Source of the DNA: Zygnema cylindricum
Lineage: Eukaryota > Streptophyta > Zygnematophyceae > Zygnematales > Zygnemataceae
Direction of reading: 5' to 3'
Length of the DNA: 64,000 nt
Assembly: GCA_037447655.1 (NCBI GenBank)
Contig: JBBHKE010002380.1
Coordinates: forward strand, 127,914-191,913
The notes under the pieces are model-generated. The model had not been told where the DNA came from and did not search any database. It was given only the letters and a program-made list of their open reading frames with translations. Below, piece by piece: positions 1 through 12,700 of the stretch (its first letter is position 1; every line of letters starts with the position of its first letter). Position numbers and translations under genes: made by a program.

Positions 1-173
1 GTAAAACCGTGACGTACAGGACGGCGTCCAAAAATCTCGTGGTCAAGTCGTACCCCCGTTTTGTTTCAGAATATAATATCATACGTGGCGGATTTACATA
101 TGTTTTCTTTGCTCTCGCCTTTTGAGAATTTGGACCGCCAACAAACTACTGCACAGTACAATATAGTATAGTG

Positions 174-370
174 CATATCGTTATTAGCGTCAAGGAATTA
201 TTCCTGTGGGATTTATAATAGTATTACTAATTCTTATCAACTTAGATGAGGTGGCTTATTTTTAACCGTTTAAAATTAACATCAAACAAACTTTTGGTGC
301 CATTGACACTAATTTATTTTTTTGGAATAAAATTTAGGGTCATAATAAAGCGTCATTCACGGTATTAGAA
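174..370. repeat. Small inverted-repeat element, GTAC-flanked family, degraded copy
   Basis: The left end carries ATCGTTATTAGCG followed by a TCAAGGAATTATT segment. The same opening occurs near 60,691. The body has the family's usual run of 'attag/taatt' words and a 'gaggtggcttattt' stretch that matches the 60.7 kb copy. The right end is not clear, so the limit is approximate. It encodes nothing. Assignment rests on the shared left end and body only. Confidence 0.5.
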
Positions 371-384
371 GTACACGGCGTACA

Positions 385-610
385 TAAGGCGGTGTGCCCA
401 TGTAGCCGAAGCTTTACAATGTTACTTTGGATTTTATCGCAGATTTTCTGGTGTACTTTTCAAAGTGTTCCCATGTCCAACAACAAAGGCCACATCCCCA
501 TGTAATCTGTACTTTGATAAAGTATTTTTCAATTGTAGTGAGATTCTCCGTACTACTTTGAAGAGCTTCCCATAGCTTATTCCCACCGGAGCATTTGTAA
601 CATTTTGCCC
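385..610. repeat. Dispersed repeat B
   Basis: The segment has GTGTTCCCATG, TGTTACTTTGGATTTTA, CGCAGATTTTCTGGTG and CTTTTCAAAGTGTTCC words. They recur in the same order at about 59,524-59,640 and, more loosely, at 58,715-58,800. No protein is encoded. It is a dispersed intergenic repeat of unknown class. Confidence 0.55.
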
Positions 611-2090
611 ATTCCGATGATTTTCCCATAACTCAACAAAAAAACGGGTGTTGTTTTTTTTTTAAGTTAGTTTCGTGCGTACGCGACATTTTGTGCGTAT
701 ATTATTAATGTGGAGGTTCGAATGGATTCACGGATTGGGGGAGCGAACATACGAATAAAATTAAAGTGAAGTAAGGGACTTATTGAGTGGCGTGAACACG
801 CAGTAAGAAATGGACGGCGGATCGCGAAGCGATCCGATTTTAAATGTAAGAAACATTGAAATATGCGCAGCCGGTATAGCGAATCTATTTGAGACAAGTG
901 TACTTTAAATAAGACAACGCAGCTGTGACGAAGCTGCGGTTCCTATATCCAGGTATGTGACAACGCAACTGCGGTTGATATTAATCAAGTTGGTGAACGA
1001 GATTCGTAAGAAGATATAAAGTGATTAAGCAAGTTGACTTTGCGTAGGTGTCGGTGTAAATATTCTATACAACAAAGGTTTGTTTTTTTGCTAATTAGTT
1101 TATCATTGTAGATTTAGTCAGCATGACATATCTCGAATTATTCGGGTATACTCACAATAATTTAGGTAGGTGGTAGATAACGTATGGCTGGTATGCCTCT
1201 GTACATTCAGTAGTGAACTCTCTGAGTATAATTTGTAGGACTTAAATTATTTTGATTATCACAGTGAGTTAATCAAAGAAATGGCAAACTGTTTTTCTGC
1301 AACTTTGACCTGTTGGTGTGATCACTCTGATTGATTTTTTGATGTGATGCTTTGTGAAGATATTGTATCATCTATAAACTATATGTCTGTGTAGTTTCAT
1401 TGTGTTCTGTTATCTTTGTAGAATTATGTGAGAAGTCTACCTGGTTAGTTTTAGAAGCTATCAGCTGTTTTTGGGAAACTCAGGAGCTTATATATTCTAG
1501 ATTCCTCAGTGGATTTAGCTATAACTATGGGAGTTTACACTGTCTATAGTATACTGCATATTGGTGCAGTTTGAGGTGATTTTTTTTATTGTGGAGTAAT
1601 CTATGCTGTCTGAAACACAACTGTTTTTTAGGTAATCAATGGGTGTTTCTGTGAGTATCCATGGCTGAAATAGGCTATGGACAACATTGTTCACACCAAA
1701 ATTTTGGCACGTAACTCCGATTGAAGGTGTTTTGTGACACGTCACATCATCAAACATAGGCGCGAAAAAAAACCTGTAGTTTTTCAAACGAAGGACGACG
1801 ACGGTCGTTCAAAGTTGGACAGTTTTTTCGCGCGAAAACAATGAAATAGCCGTTCGGATGTTGTTTTTGCTTCCTCAGCTTTTGGGTTTCCCATTGGCCT
1901 ATTTAAAAGAAAAACGAAACCTTAACCCGACTTCAATATCCTCAAATATTTTGAGGAAGTTCATTTGTACGGTTTTCAAGGAACTACCGATATCAACAAA
2001 GTCGGTGCTCGAAAAGTCGTACATTATTCGAACGCCCGCGTGTTGCGGAAGTGATTTTTTTTCCGGTGAGAACAGGCTACCAATGTGCGA
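611..2090. other. Intergenic stretch with no recognised feature
   Basis: The stretch is AT-rich and has only short chance open frames on both strands. I see no coherent exon series, RNA gene or clear repeat here. Confidence 0.5.
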
Positions 2091-2094
2091 AAAT

Positions 2095-2900
2095 GAAATC
2101 GGAACTTTTACTTGTGACGGTTGTAGACGTGGGTACAACTTTGTGACGGTTGAAGATTACGAAACTTTCGACAATTGGTGACGCCAACAAAAAGAGCGAC
2201 AGTTGTAGACGCCTATATTTTTGTAATTTTGTGGCATTGTAGATGTTTAAGGTTTTGTGACATTGTGACGCCATGCTCACTTGTGACAAAGTCGACGTCA
2301 TAAATTTAAGAACTTTCCGCCATGTCTATCCGATTTCGTTTTTTCGACTTTTCTCACTATAATTGCCATAAAAATATGCCTAAAGGTAGTCAAAATAATT
2401 ATTTTCCAAATATTTTTCATTTAATACCAGTATTGTCATGCCTCATTCTAATAAGTGTGAGAGAAAAGCGATAATGTGAGAGGGAGAGGGGAGAGGCGAC
2501 GACGGCGCAAAATTATGCAAAGGACCCATGAATGAAAGTGGAGATGCGAGACCCTTGTATATTTTTTTACGTACATGTTCGTCATTTTTTGTACATACGT
2601 GTGACAAGCAGCGAGAAAAAAAGCGAGCACACTCCATTGTCCTAAAATTTCCCAACTGGTGTGGCGCGTGCGTGAGACGTTTTTCATTCGTTTTTTGGGT
2701 GATACTTTCCCTTAAAATCTGTTGTAAGGCAATTTTTGATGAAGTTTTTTGACGGGTTGGATTCTCTTGCACGGGGGTCGAAAAAAGGAAAATGCCAAAA
2801 TGCGTTCACATGACGACAAACACGTGCATTCAAAGTATCGACTTGACGTTTTTTATACTTTTGTATAATTACTTTTTTTGTACTGCTAAAGTTTTTATTG
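2095..2900 (+). repeat. Dispersed repeat A, diverged copy
   Basis: The copy has the ordered words TTGTAGACG, TACGAAACTT, GTGACGCC, TTGTGGCATTGTAGATGTTT and TTTTGTGACATTGTGACG. It continues with a GAGAGG purine stretch and a 'gcaaaggacccatgaat' block. The same order is seen at 3,650 and 59,640. It is the most diverged of the three copies. Noncoding. Confidence 0.55.
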
Positions 2901-3654
2901 TACGGTAAGCGACGCGGTAAGCGAAGCGCAACGGAAAATGAATGATAAGATAAACGGAGCGAAGTGAAAATTGGTGTAGCAATAAGCTAAGTTATGACCC
3001 CGACCCCGACCCCGAACACGGTCGAAGTCGATTACGCACGTCAACCGCAGGGAGCGCTTGAAGTAGATCGTTCAATTTCGGCGACGGCTACCTTTTCGAC
3101 GATGTGTTGTTGCACGCGTGAATGAATTATGGTGATGAGGGAAGAGAACGTTGGAACTTCAACTTGAGCCTCAACTGGTAAAAGCGTTTGAGAGGACTAT
3201 AACGCTTGTTGGAATGAGAGCAAACCCTCGTCTACTTGAGAGATTGCATGAGCTAAAGTAGGAGTGTCGTCCACTAAAAATATTGAAGTAATAATAGATG
3301 CCACCAAAGCCCAACTCCCTAGGTAAGCGGTTGGTGCCAAGGTGGTTTTAGGACGCAACCGAGACCATCGCATGAGACCGGTAAAGCAACTTGACTACGA
3401 GCGAGGAGGCTTTCGGGCTGATCAAAGATACCATGGCCGACAAGTTGATGCATAATTCCAAAGAGATGAACATCAAATTCATAAAGGGAAGAAAGGAAAG
3501 AAGAGTTGGGGTGTAAAGTGCGGGCTAAGTTCAAAGGGAGTTGGGCAAAACAATGAGTTAAGATAGCAAATGCAATTTTTGAATCTGGACGTTTGGAAAG
3601 GTCCTTACACCGAGAAAGGGAACGAGACGAAAGATCGAGATGGTTATTTGGGCC

Positions 3655-4830
3655 TTCGTTACTTTAAATATGTGACAATTGTAGACGTTTACAAAATGTG
3701 CGACAGATCACGAAATAAAATGTAGCTGACTACGAAACTTCTTGAAATTGATGGCGTCTACAAAAACGGCGACGGTTGTAGACGTCGAGGTTTTTGTGAC
3801 ATTGTAGATCTTTAGGGTTTTGTGACATTGCGAAGTCGTGCTACCTTGTGACGTCATTAGTACGTAAACTTTCCACCATGGCTTCCAAATTTATTTTTCT
3901 TATCTTTTATCATTGAATATGCCATCAAACTAAGACAAAAAAAATATCTTTCATTGGATACTATTATTGTTGCATTTCATTTAGAGAAGAGAGAAAGAGG
4001 AGCGGTCGAGTGAGAAAGAGGGGGGGAGACGAGGACGACGTAAACTTTTGCAAAGGACCCATGAATTAAAGTGGAGGTCAGAGACCCCAACTTTTTTTTT
4101 TTCGTACATGCTTGTCATTTTCGTATTTACATGCGCGTGACGAGCATGCAAAAAATAGCGTCAACTCTCCCTCGTGCAGAAATTTTCGACGACGTTTCAC
4201 GCGTACAAGACCGTTTTGCTAATTCGTCAATTGGGTTTTACTTCTATTAATATCACCTCGCTAGTCGTTTTTATTAAAATGTGAAGATGAGCTGGAAGTG
4301 GGTCGAAAGGATGATAACGCCAAATTGGAGTACTTTAAAAGTTAAAAAGTAGTGTTGGGTATCGGGTAGTTTCATATCGCGATAATTTCGATATTCGATA
4401 TATCGAATATCGATCGAACAGATTCCTCGATATATCGTACCGGGACCAACATAAATTATCGCGATATATATCGCAAAAATTGCTTGTCCGTACAGTGAGA
4501 GTACGGAAAACTGTACGGAAAACTGCACGAAAAATCGTACGGAAAAAAATCGTACGGAAATCCCCCCCCCCCCCCCCACTGAGCGCTCGGGGGGGGGGGG
4601 TTTTGAAAAAAAATTTAAAATTTTCATTTTCGATATATCGGCAATATATCGCGATATATCGATTATCGGGTACCTAAAATTCGGTACATATCGAATATCG
4701 GCAAGTGGTCCTCGATACCCAACACTATTAAAAAGGACGCGAAATGTACTTTGGTTCTTGCCCATTTTTCGTACGGCATAAGATTTTCTCGTTGCAAGTC
4801 CCATTTGTTGTGAAAACGACGGAAAGAAAC
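3655..4830 (+). repeat. Dispersed repeat A, copy with nested MITE
   Basis: It is closely similar to 59,640-60,290. Both carry TTTAAATATGTGACA or CTTCAAATATGTGACA, GTAGACGTCGAG, TTTTGTGACATTGCGAAGTC and a GAGCTGGAAGTGGGTCG block. Both end with a ATGTACT..CCCATTTTTCGTACGGC block. The copy is interrupted by a TA-flanked element at 4,352-4,725 that the 60 kb copy lacks. The pair therefore gives a filled site and an empty site. No coding potential is supported. Confidence 0.7.
4352..4725. mobile_element. TA-flanked, Stowaway-like MITE, copy 1
   Basis: Terminal inverted repeats are GTGTTGGGTATCG at the left and CGATACCCAACAC at the right, flanked by TA on both sides. The interior is packed with palindromic TATCGCGATATATCG words and holds a C-run/G-run hairpin near 4,562-4,601. 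Related copies with the same ends lie at 19,594 and 37,541. The empty site is visible in the related repeat A copy at 60 kb. TA target duplication and short TIRs are typical of Tc1/mariner-derived MITEs. The family link is inferred from that only. Confidence 0.8.
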
Positions 4831-6748
4831 CCTTACTGTTACACTTGGGCACACTGCCTTACTATTTTCGTCGTATTGTCTTACCATTGATATACGACAA
4901 AATTATTTTCGCTGTATTATCTTACCATTCATATACGACAAATGTAACGAGACGCTTTCTCATCTGGTGGCAAACCGCCCGTCGACCCCCCTTTTGGTTT
5001 AGAAAGCCAATCCATGTGAAACCCTTTCAGTTTGGAACGTACCATGTCGTACGCTATTCGTTAACTCATAGATAGATCGCAGGAATATACTATGATCACG
5101 TGACAGTACTGTACCCACACAGCTTGTTTCATACTTTAAATGTGGCACAACAGTAATGCCTGTCGCACCTTGGACCACCATAGGCCGAGTGACAGGTCAG
5201 CCATGCAGCAAACAGTTTGGCTCTAGATTGCGAGCTTTTGTTTTGTTCCGTATCTGCGAATCAGCATTCTGTCTGGCTTACCGAGTCAAGTCTCGTCTCC
5301 ACAACCGCTCGGCAGCATATTCTAAGATGTACGGACGCACTTCGACTCTCCACTAATTGCGGGTGGTGGTTATCACAATCCTCATGTTCGTCTTAAAGAC
5401 GCGACTGGAACAAACTCGCGTGGAAGTCACCAGTATAGAACCGTATTAGCGGTTCATGCAGCCCATTTGGCCTTCGGAAGTTCGGACATTATTTATTAGG
5501 GTTTTGTCGTATTGTCCCTTCTCATGTTCTTTGTCCTCGGTGGTTCATTTAATGGCTGAAGTCAATGCCAAAGTACGGTAACCAGATCTGAGCAATCCCC
5601 CGCGTAAGCCCGCCCAGATCCAGCAACCAGATTGACGCCACAATCATAGATCCCTGTGGCGGCTGTGTCCTTTTTCCACCCTTCTGATTGCCTTCCCTCG
5701 CTTTTGGCAGATCCACGTGGCACTATCGCCCCCAGCGGCTTGCCGCAGGCTTGTCACGCCCGTGGGCCCAATTGCACCTTTTGTCACCACGCCCTGTCAG
5801 GCAACTAGGAATTCGTACAGAACTCGCTGGCAGGGTCCAGACTTCGGTCACTCGTGGCGGCGGCCTCTGGTGCCACTCTAGGTAGTTGGCCACTCGACGC
5901 GCTCTATCGGACGCTACGCTGCCAAGTAAAGCACAGTTCTGCGCTAAACGGCGGTTATCGCATAGAACGCTTGTTTAGCAACGTATTTTCGTACTATATG
6001 CCTATGGCCTGTACTGTTGTACAATCCGTTTGCACGATTCTCCATCAACAAGCTTTTTCCAGAGGCAATGCTCCCCTGAGGGGGGAGTACGGCTTCTTAT
6101 ACAGTCGTACTGAATAATACCCTGTACGACCAGCAGACATTGATCAACTCATGGTGGCGTACGGATGTATCTTTCCTCCCATGGGCCTTGCCATGATGGC
6201 CATGCTTCCGCCGCTTCTTCTTCGTTAGGGTTCTGTCTTGCTCCGCTCTCTGTCTCAGCAGGTCATCCATGGCTCCGATGAATGTCTAGTTTATGCGTAG
6301 TTCGATTTGTTTTTCTCAAGGGAACAGCCAACGGCGTATGCTACAGGTGGCACACGATGGGATTGACCCTTAGACAAGCTGGTCTACGGTTCTCATGGAT
6401 AGAGAGCGGATTTCTGAAAGCACTTCACGATCTACCGTTTTTATTTCTGCGCTGATCGGGTCACGGACTCGGCTGACTGGAGAGAACCTTAGTTTGGAGA
6501 CAACTGGCAAGGAACCATAGAGTAGCCATGGCACAGCCATGTAGAGCGTTAAATAGACAAAGGGAAGATAATCCGGTCTTTTCCGTGTTAAACAAAGAAT
6601 AGAACATGTGTGAAAACGTCAGATCATCTGAAAAGTTGTAGAACTATAGTACAAAAATTTGCCCTTTCCTTATTAGGTACTTTCCGTCTTTTTCAGGTTA
6701 GCCACATGCTTGGGCACAGGGGTCGGAGGTTAGGGCAGTGCAGGAGTC
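4831..6748. other. Intergenic, upstream of the receptor kinase
   Basis: The part from about 5,560 to 6,100 has higher GC than the flanks, with several short open frames whose translations look like no protein I know. The stretch should contain the promoter and 5' UTR of the receptor kinase. I cannot point to a TATA box or start site with confidence. Confidence 0.4.
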
Positions 6749-9700
6749 ATGCCTGAGGGGTCAAGGACCTCTTCTAGGCGGACAGAGTCTGGAAAGGGAG
6801 AGAGCAGGAGGTGCCGGACGGGGAGGAAACGAACAGATTGCCGCCACGTGGTATGGTGTCCTTTGTGCACAAAAGCAGGCCTGCTGGCGGCCAACGCTCT
6901 GCTTTTTCTGGTGGCGGCCATGCCTCGAGGGAGCTGTCAAGAAGACTCGAGTCTCCCATCTAGTAAGTTAAGGAGGTATAGGATGAGAATTGCCCCACGC
7001 CTTGCGACAGAATCACACCTGCTGTTGAGTGGACAGACAAAGGAATGGCCGTGACAGAAAGCTTTTGGCAGAACATGTGGGAGAATGGCCTGGTGTAGGA
7101 AACTTTTTTAGATGCCATATTTGTTGGAATAGTTATTGTAGAGATTTTAGACACGATAAATAGTGAAGTGACAGATTGAAGTAGTTAGGCTCGTTTTCTC
7201 ATTATGGGATGTTTTCTGCTTGATCGTGGCAGTCTTGTTTTATTCTTATAATACTATGAACAAGTTACTCGTGTAGCTTCATTGTAGCTGCAGCTTTGTA
7301 TTTTTTTTCAAGGTCAAGAAAACAATCCAAAGCATCAGAACACGTTATTCCTTTGCCATATTTAACGAGAAACTGTTTTTGGAGCTCTTTAACTTCCTTG
7401 TGGAAAGTATCGTTTGACTCTTTCAGATTGTTAACTGCTTTATCTAGTTGAGGTATTGTCAATCAGAGCCTGTAGGTGAAGCCTGTATACCTGGTTGGGA
7501 TGAAGCCTGGTGGCTTTTCAAGATGAGCAGAAATATTGCTAACACTCACACTGGATTCAAGATGGTTCTTTTACAACAGTTTTTTAATACCGAGCAGTAT
7601 CAATTGTTAAGTTTGAGTAAATACATGTCGAACTTCGATGTCTACTTGAAGAACTGTTAGTCCCATTACTGTTTAACTATTATTGAGAAATGAAATGTAT
7701 AATTAGTTAGTTGGAAGATTCCATATTAAGTTCTACAAACACAAGGGAGAGACAGGCACAGATTAGAGCTGAGTCATTTATTGATTGATGGGTCTGCATT
7801 GGCTTGTAATGTTTCAGTTGTAGCCAATTTGTATGATTAGTCCTTAAGAAATTGGTGACGGATAAAAGTATTTTTTAATCAAATAGAGTGCGATTATGCA
7901 AATGAAAATGCTACAAATTCCAATCTGGTTTCAAAAATTAATGCGTAGGGGTTTGCCGAGGATGATGCATTCGCGCTTCTGGTAATGTTATGCTGGGCAA
8001 GAGTCCAAACAAGATTACGTAGTTCTAATTTTATTGATAGTCACTTTTTGCAAGTTTTTAAGTCCACGTGCAGAAAGCATAAGCATTGTACCGATTTATG
8101 CTCTGAGCAGAGATGGGCTTTCCAAGCAGAGAGACTAGCTGGAGAGCATGGTTGGGCTAATAATCTGGTTTAGGGCATGAAAGCTAGCTGGTCTGTACCA
8201 AATTTAGAAGTTAAGGTAGGGGGACAAATACATCGACTTAAGCAAATGCTGGCCTGGAAGTAGGGAGGGAAACAACATCTTTTCAGATCGTTAACACCAG
8301 GGTAGTGGCAGACAGGAAGTAGTGAACTCGAGTTTATCATGTTTGGAAACGTGTAGGTAGAGATGCACGTGGCTTCTCGTTTGGGCATTTCAGAGCTTAC
8401 AGTTGTAAAAGAGAAGTCATTGATGCCACAATAATGTAGTCTGATTGCAGCCAAGGCGTGTTAAGTGCATTTTACATACAACAGGAATTACGTGTTGTAT
8501 TTTTTGTATAAAACTGTCAAGCAGGTAGCAGTAATCATCCGTTTTGCGTTGAATATGGGCTTAGAAATTTCACATTGAATAAGCTTCTGTATAACACTAC
8601 TACTATGAACTGTACTACTATGAACTACCACGTGAAATACCATTGTTGATCAACCGATGAGTACAGGAATGGCATGCCTTCAAAGTTTGCCAGCAATATC
8701 TAGGTGCAAAGGCTCATAGCTAAAACCCAGAGAAATGATGTTTAAATTACAAGCATTTGGTAAATCAGACAGTGGCTCTCAATTGTCCTGCATGTGTACA
8801 CGTGACAAACATAACTTTTCATGACGTTATGTTCCTGCAATTATCCAAGTCTGAGTGTCTAAATTATTTTTAGGCATGCTTTCTACTAGATTTTCTACTA
8901 AGATAAGTGTCACTTAACATTCAATTTGCTTGGAAACTCATGTCCTTTGTTAGATATTGTATCTGGAAATTTTGCTTAGATTGTGGTTTTGTGGTTCTAT
9001 TTTCGACAGAACTGGTGCGGTTGAAGAGAAACATGTTGGTTGACCTTCTTCCTTAGGTCATATCAACACTTTTACAGTGGTTAAATCATTGGAGTAGTTT
9101 TTCCATTTTCAGAATGAATAAGGCTGACCTGTTGTCTTGTGGTCATGTGATTTCATTTCTCTATGCGAAGATTGTAGCAATGTGGTTTACCAGATAGTCC
9201 GTCTTCCTCAGAAACAGGATGGCTGTTTTAGAATTGCTTTATTCAGCTGAACATGATAACCTATTGCAATAACATTACAATAACTGTTATTCAATTATTA
9301 GGTAGCTTTAACGACTTAAGCTCCATGGTAGCTATCCCGAGTTTGTTGTCTGCTAGACCTACCAAGATAGAGGAATAATTGTGCTCTATTTCAGTGTGCA
9401 CACAGCGATTAACCAGGTCATTTGTTACCTGGTAGATTGACTTTTAAATTACTAGACAATCTCAATTATCTACTGTATTTTGCTCCTTTTTTTGAGCATT
9501 CATGACTGTTAATTGCTTTAGTGACAAAGACAGCTTATGTTTCTGCTCACATGAATCAGAAAGATTTCCTGCACTCAGATTTGTGATCGCACTGTCAAGT
9601 GTTTTCCCTTTTCATCAATGGCAAAGCCAGTTGCCACCATTCCTAAAATTCATTTTGTTTGTTCCACTTGTGATCCCTTTTCAGCTTCTGGATTCTTTAG

Positions 9701-12700
9701 TATCGACTGTGGCTACGATGGACTCCCTTATAGGAATGGCAGCAGTCTGCAATGGACACAAGACCAAGACTTTTCCGGGGGAACAGCTGCCAGACAGTAC
9801 ACTTTTCCCGTGGGTTCAACTGTTGTGAAGATGCTGGAGACCTTACGATACTTTTCGCAAGGACGGAGGAGCTGCTACAATATAAGTGTCTCAAAACCAG
9901 GTGCATTAAAGAATCCACTTTAAATGGTCCCTCTCTGGAAGGAACTGCGATTGAGTGCAGGCATATGAGATGATTTGTGGTTTTTTTGTTGGTGAGTCCA
10001 GGAAAGTATCTGGTGCGGCTAACATTCTGGTATAACAACTACGATGGTCAAGGGGAGGCCCCTTCCTTCAACGTCTCAATTGGTTCGACTCATTGGTGGG
10101 TGTTCGGCCCATTCTGAATAATAATAATAAATAATGGGCATGTGACAGCTCTAATTGAATCACTATGGTTTGTATAAATAGAAGTTGCAGTTTTTGCATT
10201 CCGTGAACTGAAATAATAGGGGTCTAGTTGAGTTCAATGAGTTCAGTAAAAGTGGTGTTAAGTTACGTCTTAATTCAATTGACCTAATGTACGAAATGCC
10301 GAATGTACAGATTCACTGTTTTCTCATTGGTTTTCACGCGGTTCCCATTTTTGGAAAACATTGCTGACTAGAGTTTAAATGCTAAAATGTTGGTGACTAA
10401 GAGTACAATTTCTGACGAATCGAAATTAAATATTGAACTGAATCTGAGTTCGAAGTGGTGGACCTTACGGTAATAATCTTAAGAGTGTCCGGGAAATCTC
10501 AATTTACCCTTGTAACGGGTTTGGCCATGGCTATCAAGACACATTCGAATAGGCTCAAGGAAAGTCATTGAAAGAGAAAAGGACATGTGTAAAATGAAAT
10601 CTTGAATGCACGTCAGTTTATTCTTGCATGATACTGCAACATGTTTTGTAATATATCTGACTTGTCAGAATGCGGTTCCTCTCCCTCCCTCTCTCCCTCT
10701 CCCTCTTTCACAGTGGTACGATTGTGATGAGCACAGGAAGCATATTGCAGCCTGAGTACATTGTCAATTCGGATGTCTCCTTTTTGCACATATGTCTATT
10801 CCGAGTTTACCAAAATCCTATCATAAGTGGGATTGAAATTCGACCTTTACCCAGTGATTCGTACAAGGTTGATCCGGAGCTGGGCTACTTACCATCCACA
10901 GTTCTCTGGGGCATATATCGACTATCCTGTGGAGGGAGTGTCGACGTTGGAAAATACGGGTTAGTGAACAAAAAGACTGCGATACTAAATAAATTTGTGT
11001 GAGTAGAATATTGAATCGGAGCTCCATTGGGTCTTTTGGATGGAGCGATTAACTCCATTTAGTGCGTCCTACAGGATGTTCTAGGGGTTTCCACTTCGTG
11101 GTTAGCTTTTCTTTTTATGTCTTCTTAATTAGCCTTTCTTCAAGTATGGGGATGCAGTTGTTGGTGGGTTTGTTACCATATGCTTTTGTAGATTCAACGA
11201 AAGGAATGAAGCGCTATGAGCTGTATGGCTGGGTATTAAACGAAGGTGATTGAGCTGAAAATTTGCAGATATAAAGGCTTTGGTTTTTGTGAGAAGGTGA
11301 ACTGAGGTGTGTGGAAAGGACACATTCTTGCGGGTGGCAGGTATCCAGAAGACCCGTTAGACAGGATATGGCAGGTGGATGTAAACAACCAGAACTATGG
11401 CTCTGAGTATAACATTTTACCGTTGGAGAATCTCTCCGTAAATACCTCAAGAAATGTTTCGGGGTCAAACGTGCCACCAAATTATCCTCCTGAAACTATG
11501 TTGCAAATGGGTCGGATTCCTATAGCGCCCGCACAAGACTTGAATTACACTTTCAACTATATAACTCCTGGCACATATCAGGTATTTTTTTAGTGTTGGA
11601 CTTTAGATAAATCCGGAGGGATTTTATGACGACAAACTTTGTTTGGGAGCCACTTGGTTTTTTTCCTCTTTTCTTGTTAATTCTCCACTAGTTCACAATC
11701 ATGTACGGGCATTGGGAAACCATGGAGGGGTGTACTTTGAACAATCTTGCAAGGTTTTTTGTATATTCGCTTGACAACATTGTGGAGAAGATCTGACAAT
11801 GGAAATAAAATTGCTTTGGCAGATGTTTTTGTATTTCGCTGAGGTGGACGATGCGACTCGGTCGGGTCAGTCACGCGTTATAGACTTTTACATGAACAAC
11901 CAGTTAGTTGCACTGTCAATAGATGTGAAGGGAGAGGCTGGGGGAAAGTATAAAGCTTTCACAAAAACTTGGTCTCGCCCTGTGGGCGTGGAGCAAGATA
12001 TTATTCAGCTCTCTTTTAAGAAATCTCTTCTCTCCGATTTGGTGCCTTTAATAAATGGTATTGAGGTCTATAAGGTTCGCAAAGGACCGACGGCCACTGA
12101 TCCTGTGGAAGGTACGCCCACTCACTGTTTTCCCGTATAAATGAAAACTTAGAAAGGTTCAGAAGTTGTTCTTCCTGAGAGATTTTTTTTTTCTTGCTCC
12201 TGATAATTTTTATCCGCTGTGAGCTAAGCTACCAAAGAATGGGTTGGTCTAAAACTATTAAGCGCACATAGCATTTCAATCAGATGGAAAGCACTACATA
12301 AGAGTTTGTACATTGGTATGTTTTCCTGTAGTTTTATATGAGTTGTGGCTTTAGAAGCTAGCAAAACCAGGATCTGCTGTTTTTTTTCCCCCCACTACAA
12401 ATTAACCAGTGTGTTTGTTGATCACAAAAAGGGTCGGACCCGAAGTATTTGCCCTTTTTAAGTTTGAAATTTTTGACAGCTCGAAAGCCATAAGTTATTA
12501 GAGTTGCTGTACTTGCGATGGATGTGGAACAACTGAGATATTTCCTACTTTGCAGAACCTGCTTTATTGTAACCGGAGGTTTTTTTTGCATTTTCACATG
12601 TGAGAGATTGTTTATCAAGTGTTCTGTGGATGATGGAATATTGCAGTTGAGGCTATGACGGCCATTCGAGACAGCCTCTCTGATGGATATGGTTATCTGG

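Noticed and set aside
2996-3016. CCCCGA tandem triplet
   Set aside because: Only three units; too short to matter.
5156-6117. Several plus-strand frames of 60-87 codons in the GC-richer stretch
   Set aside because: They have no recognisable motifs, no consistent splice sites and no continuity. Chance frames are more likely.
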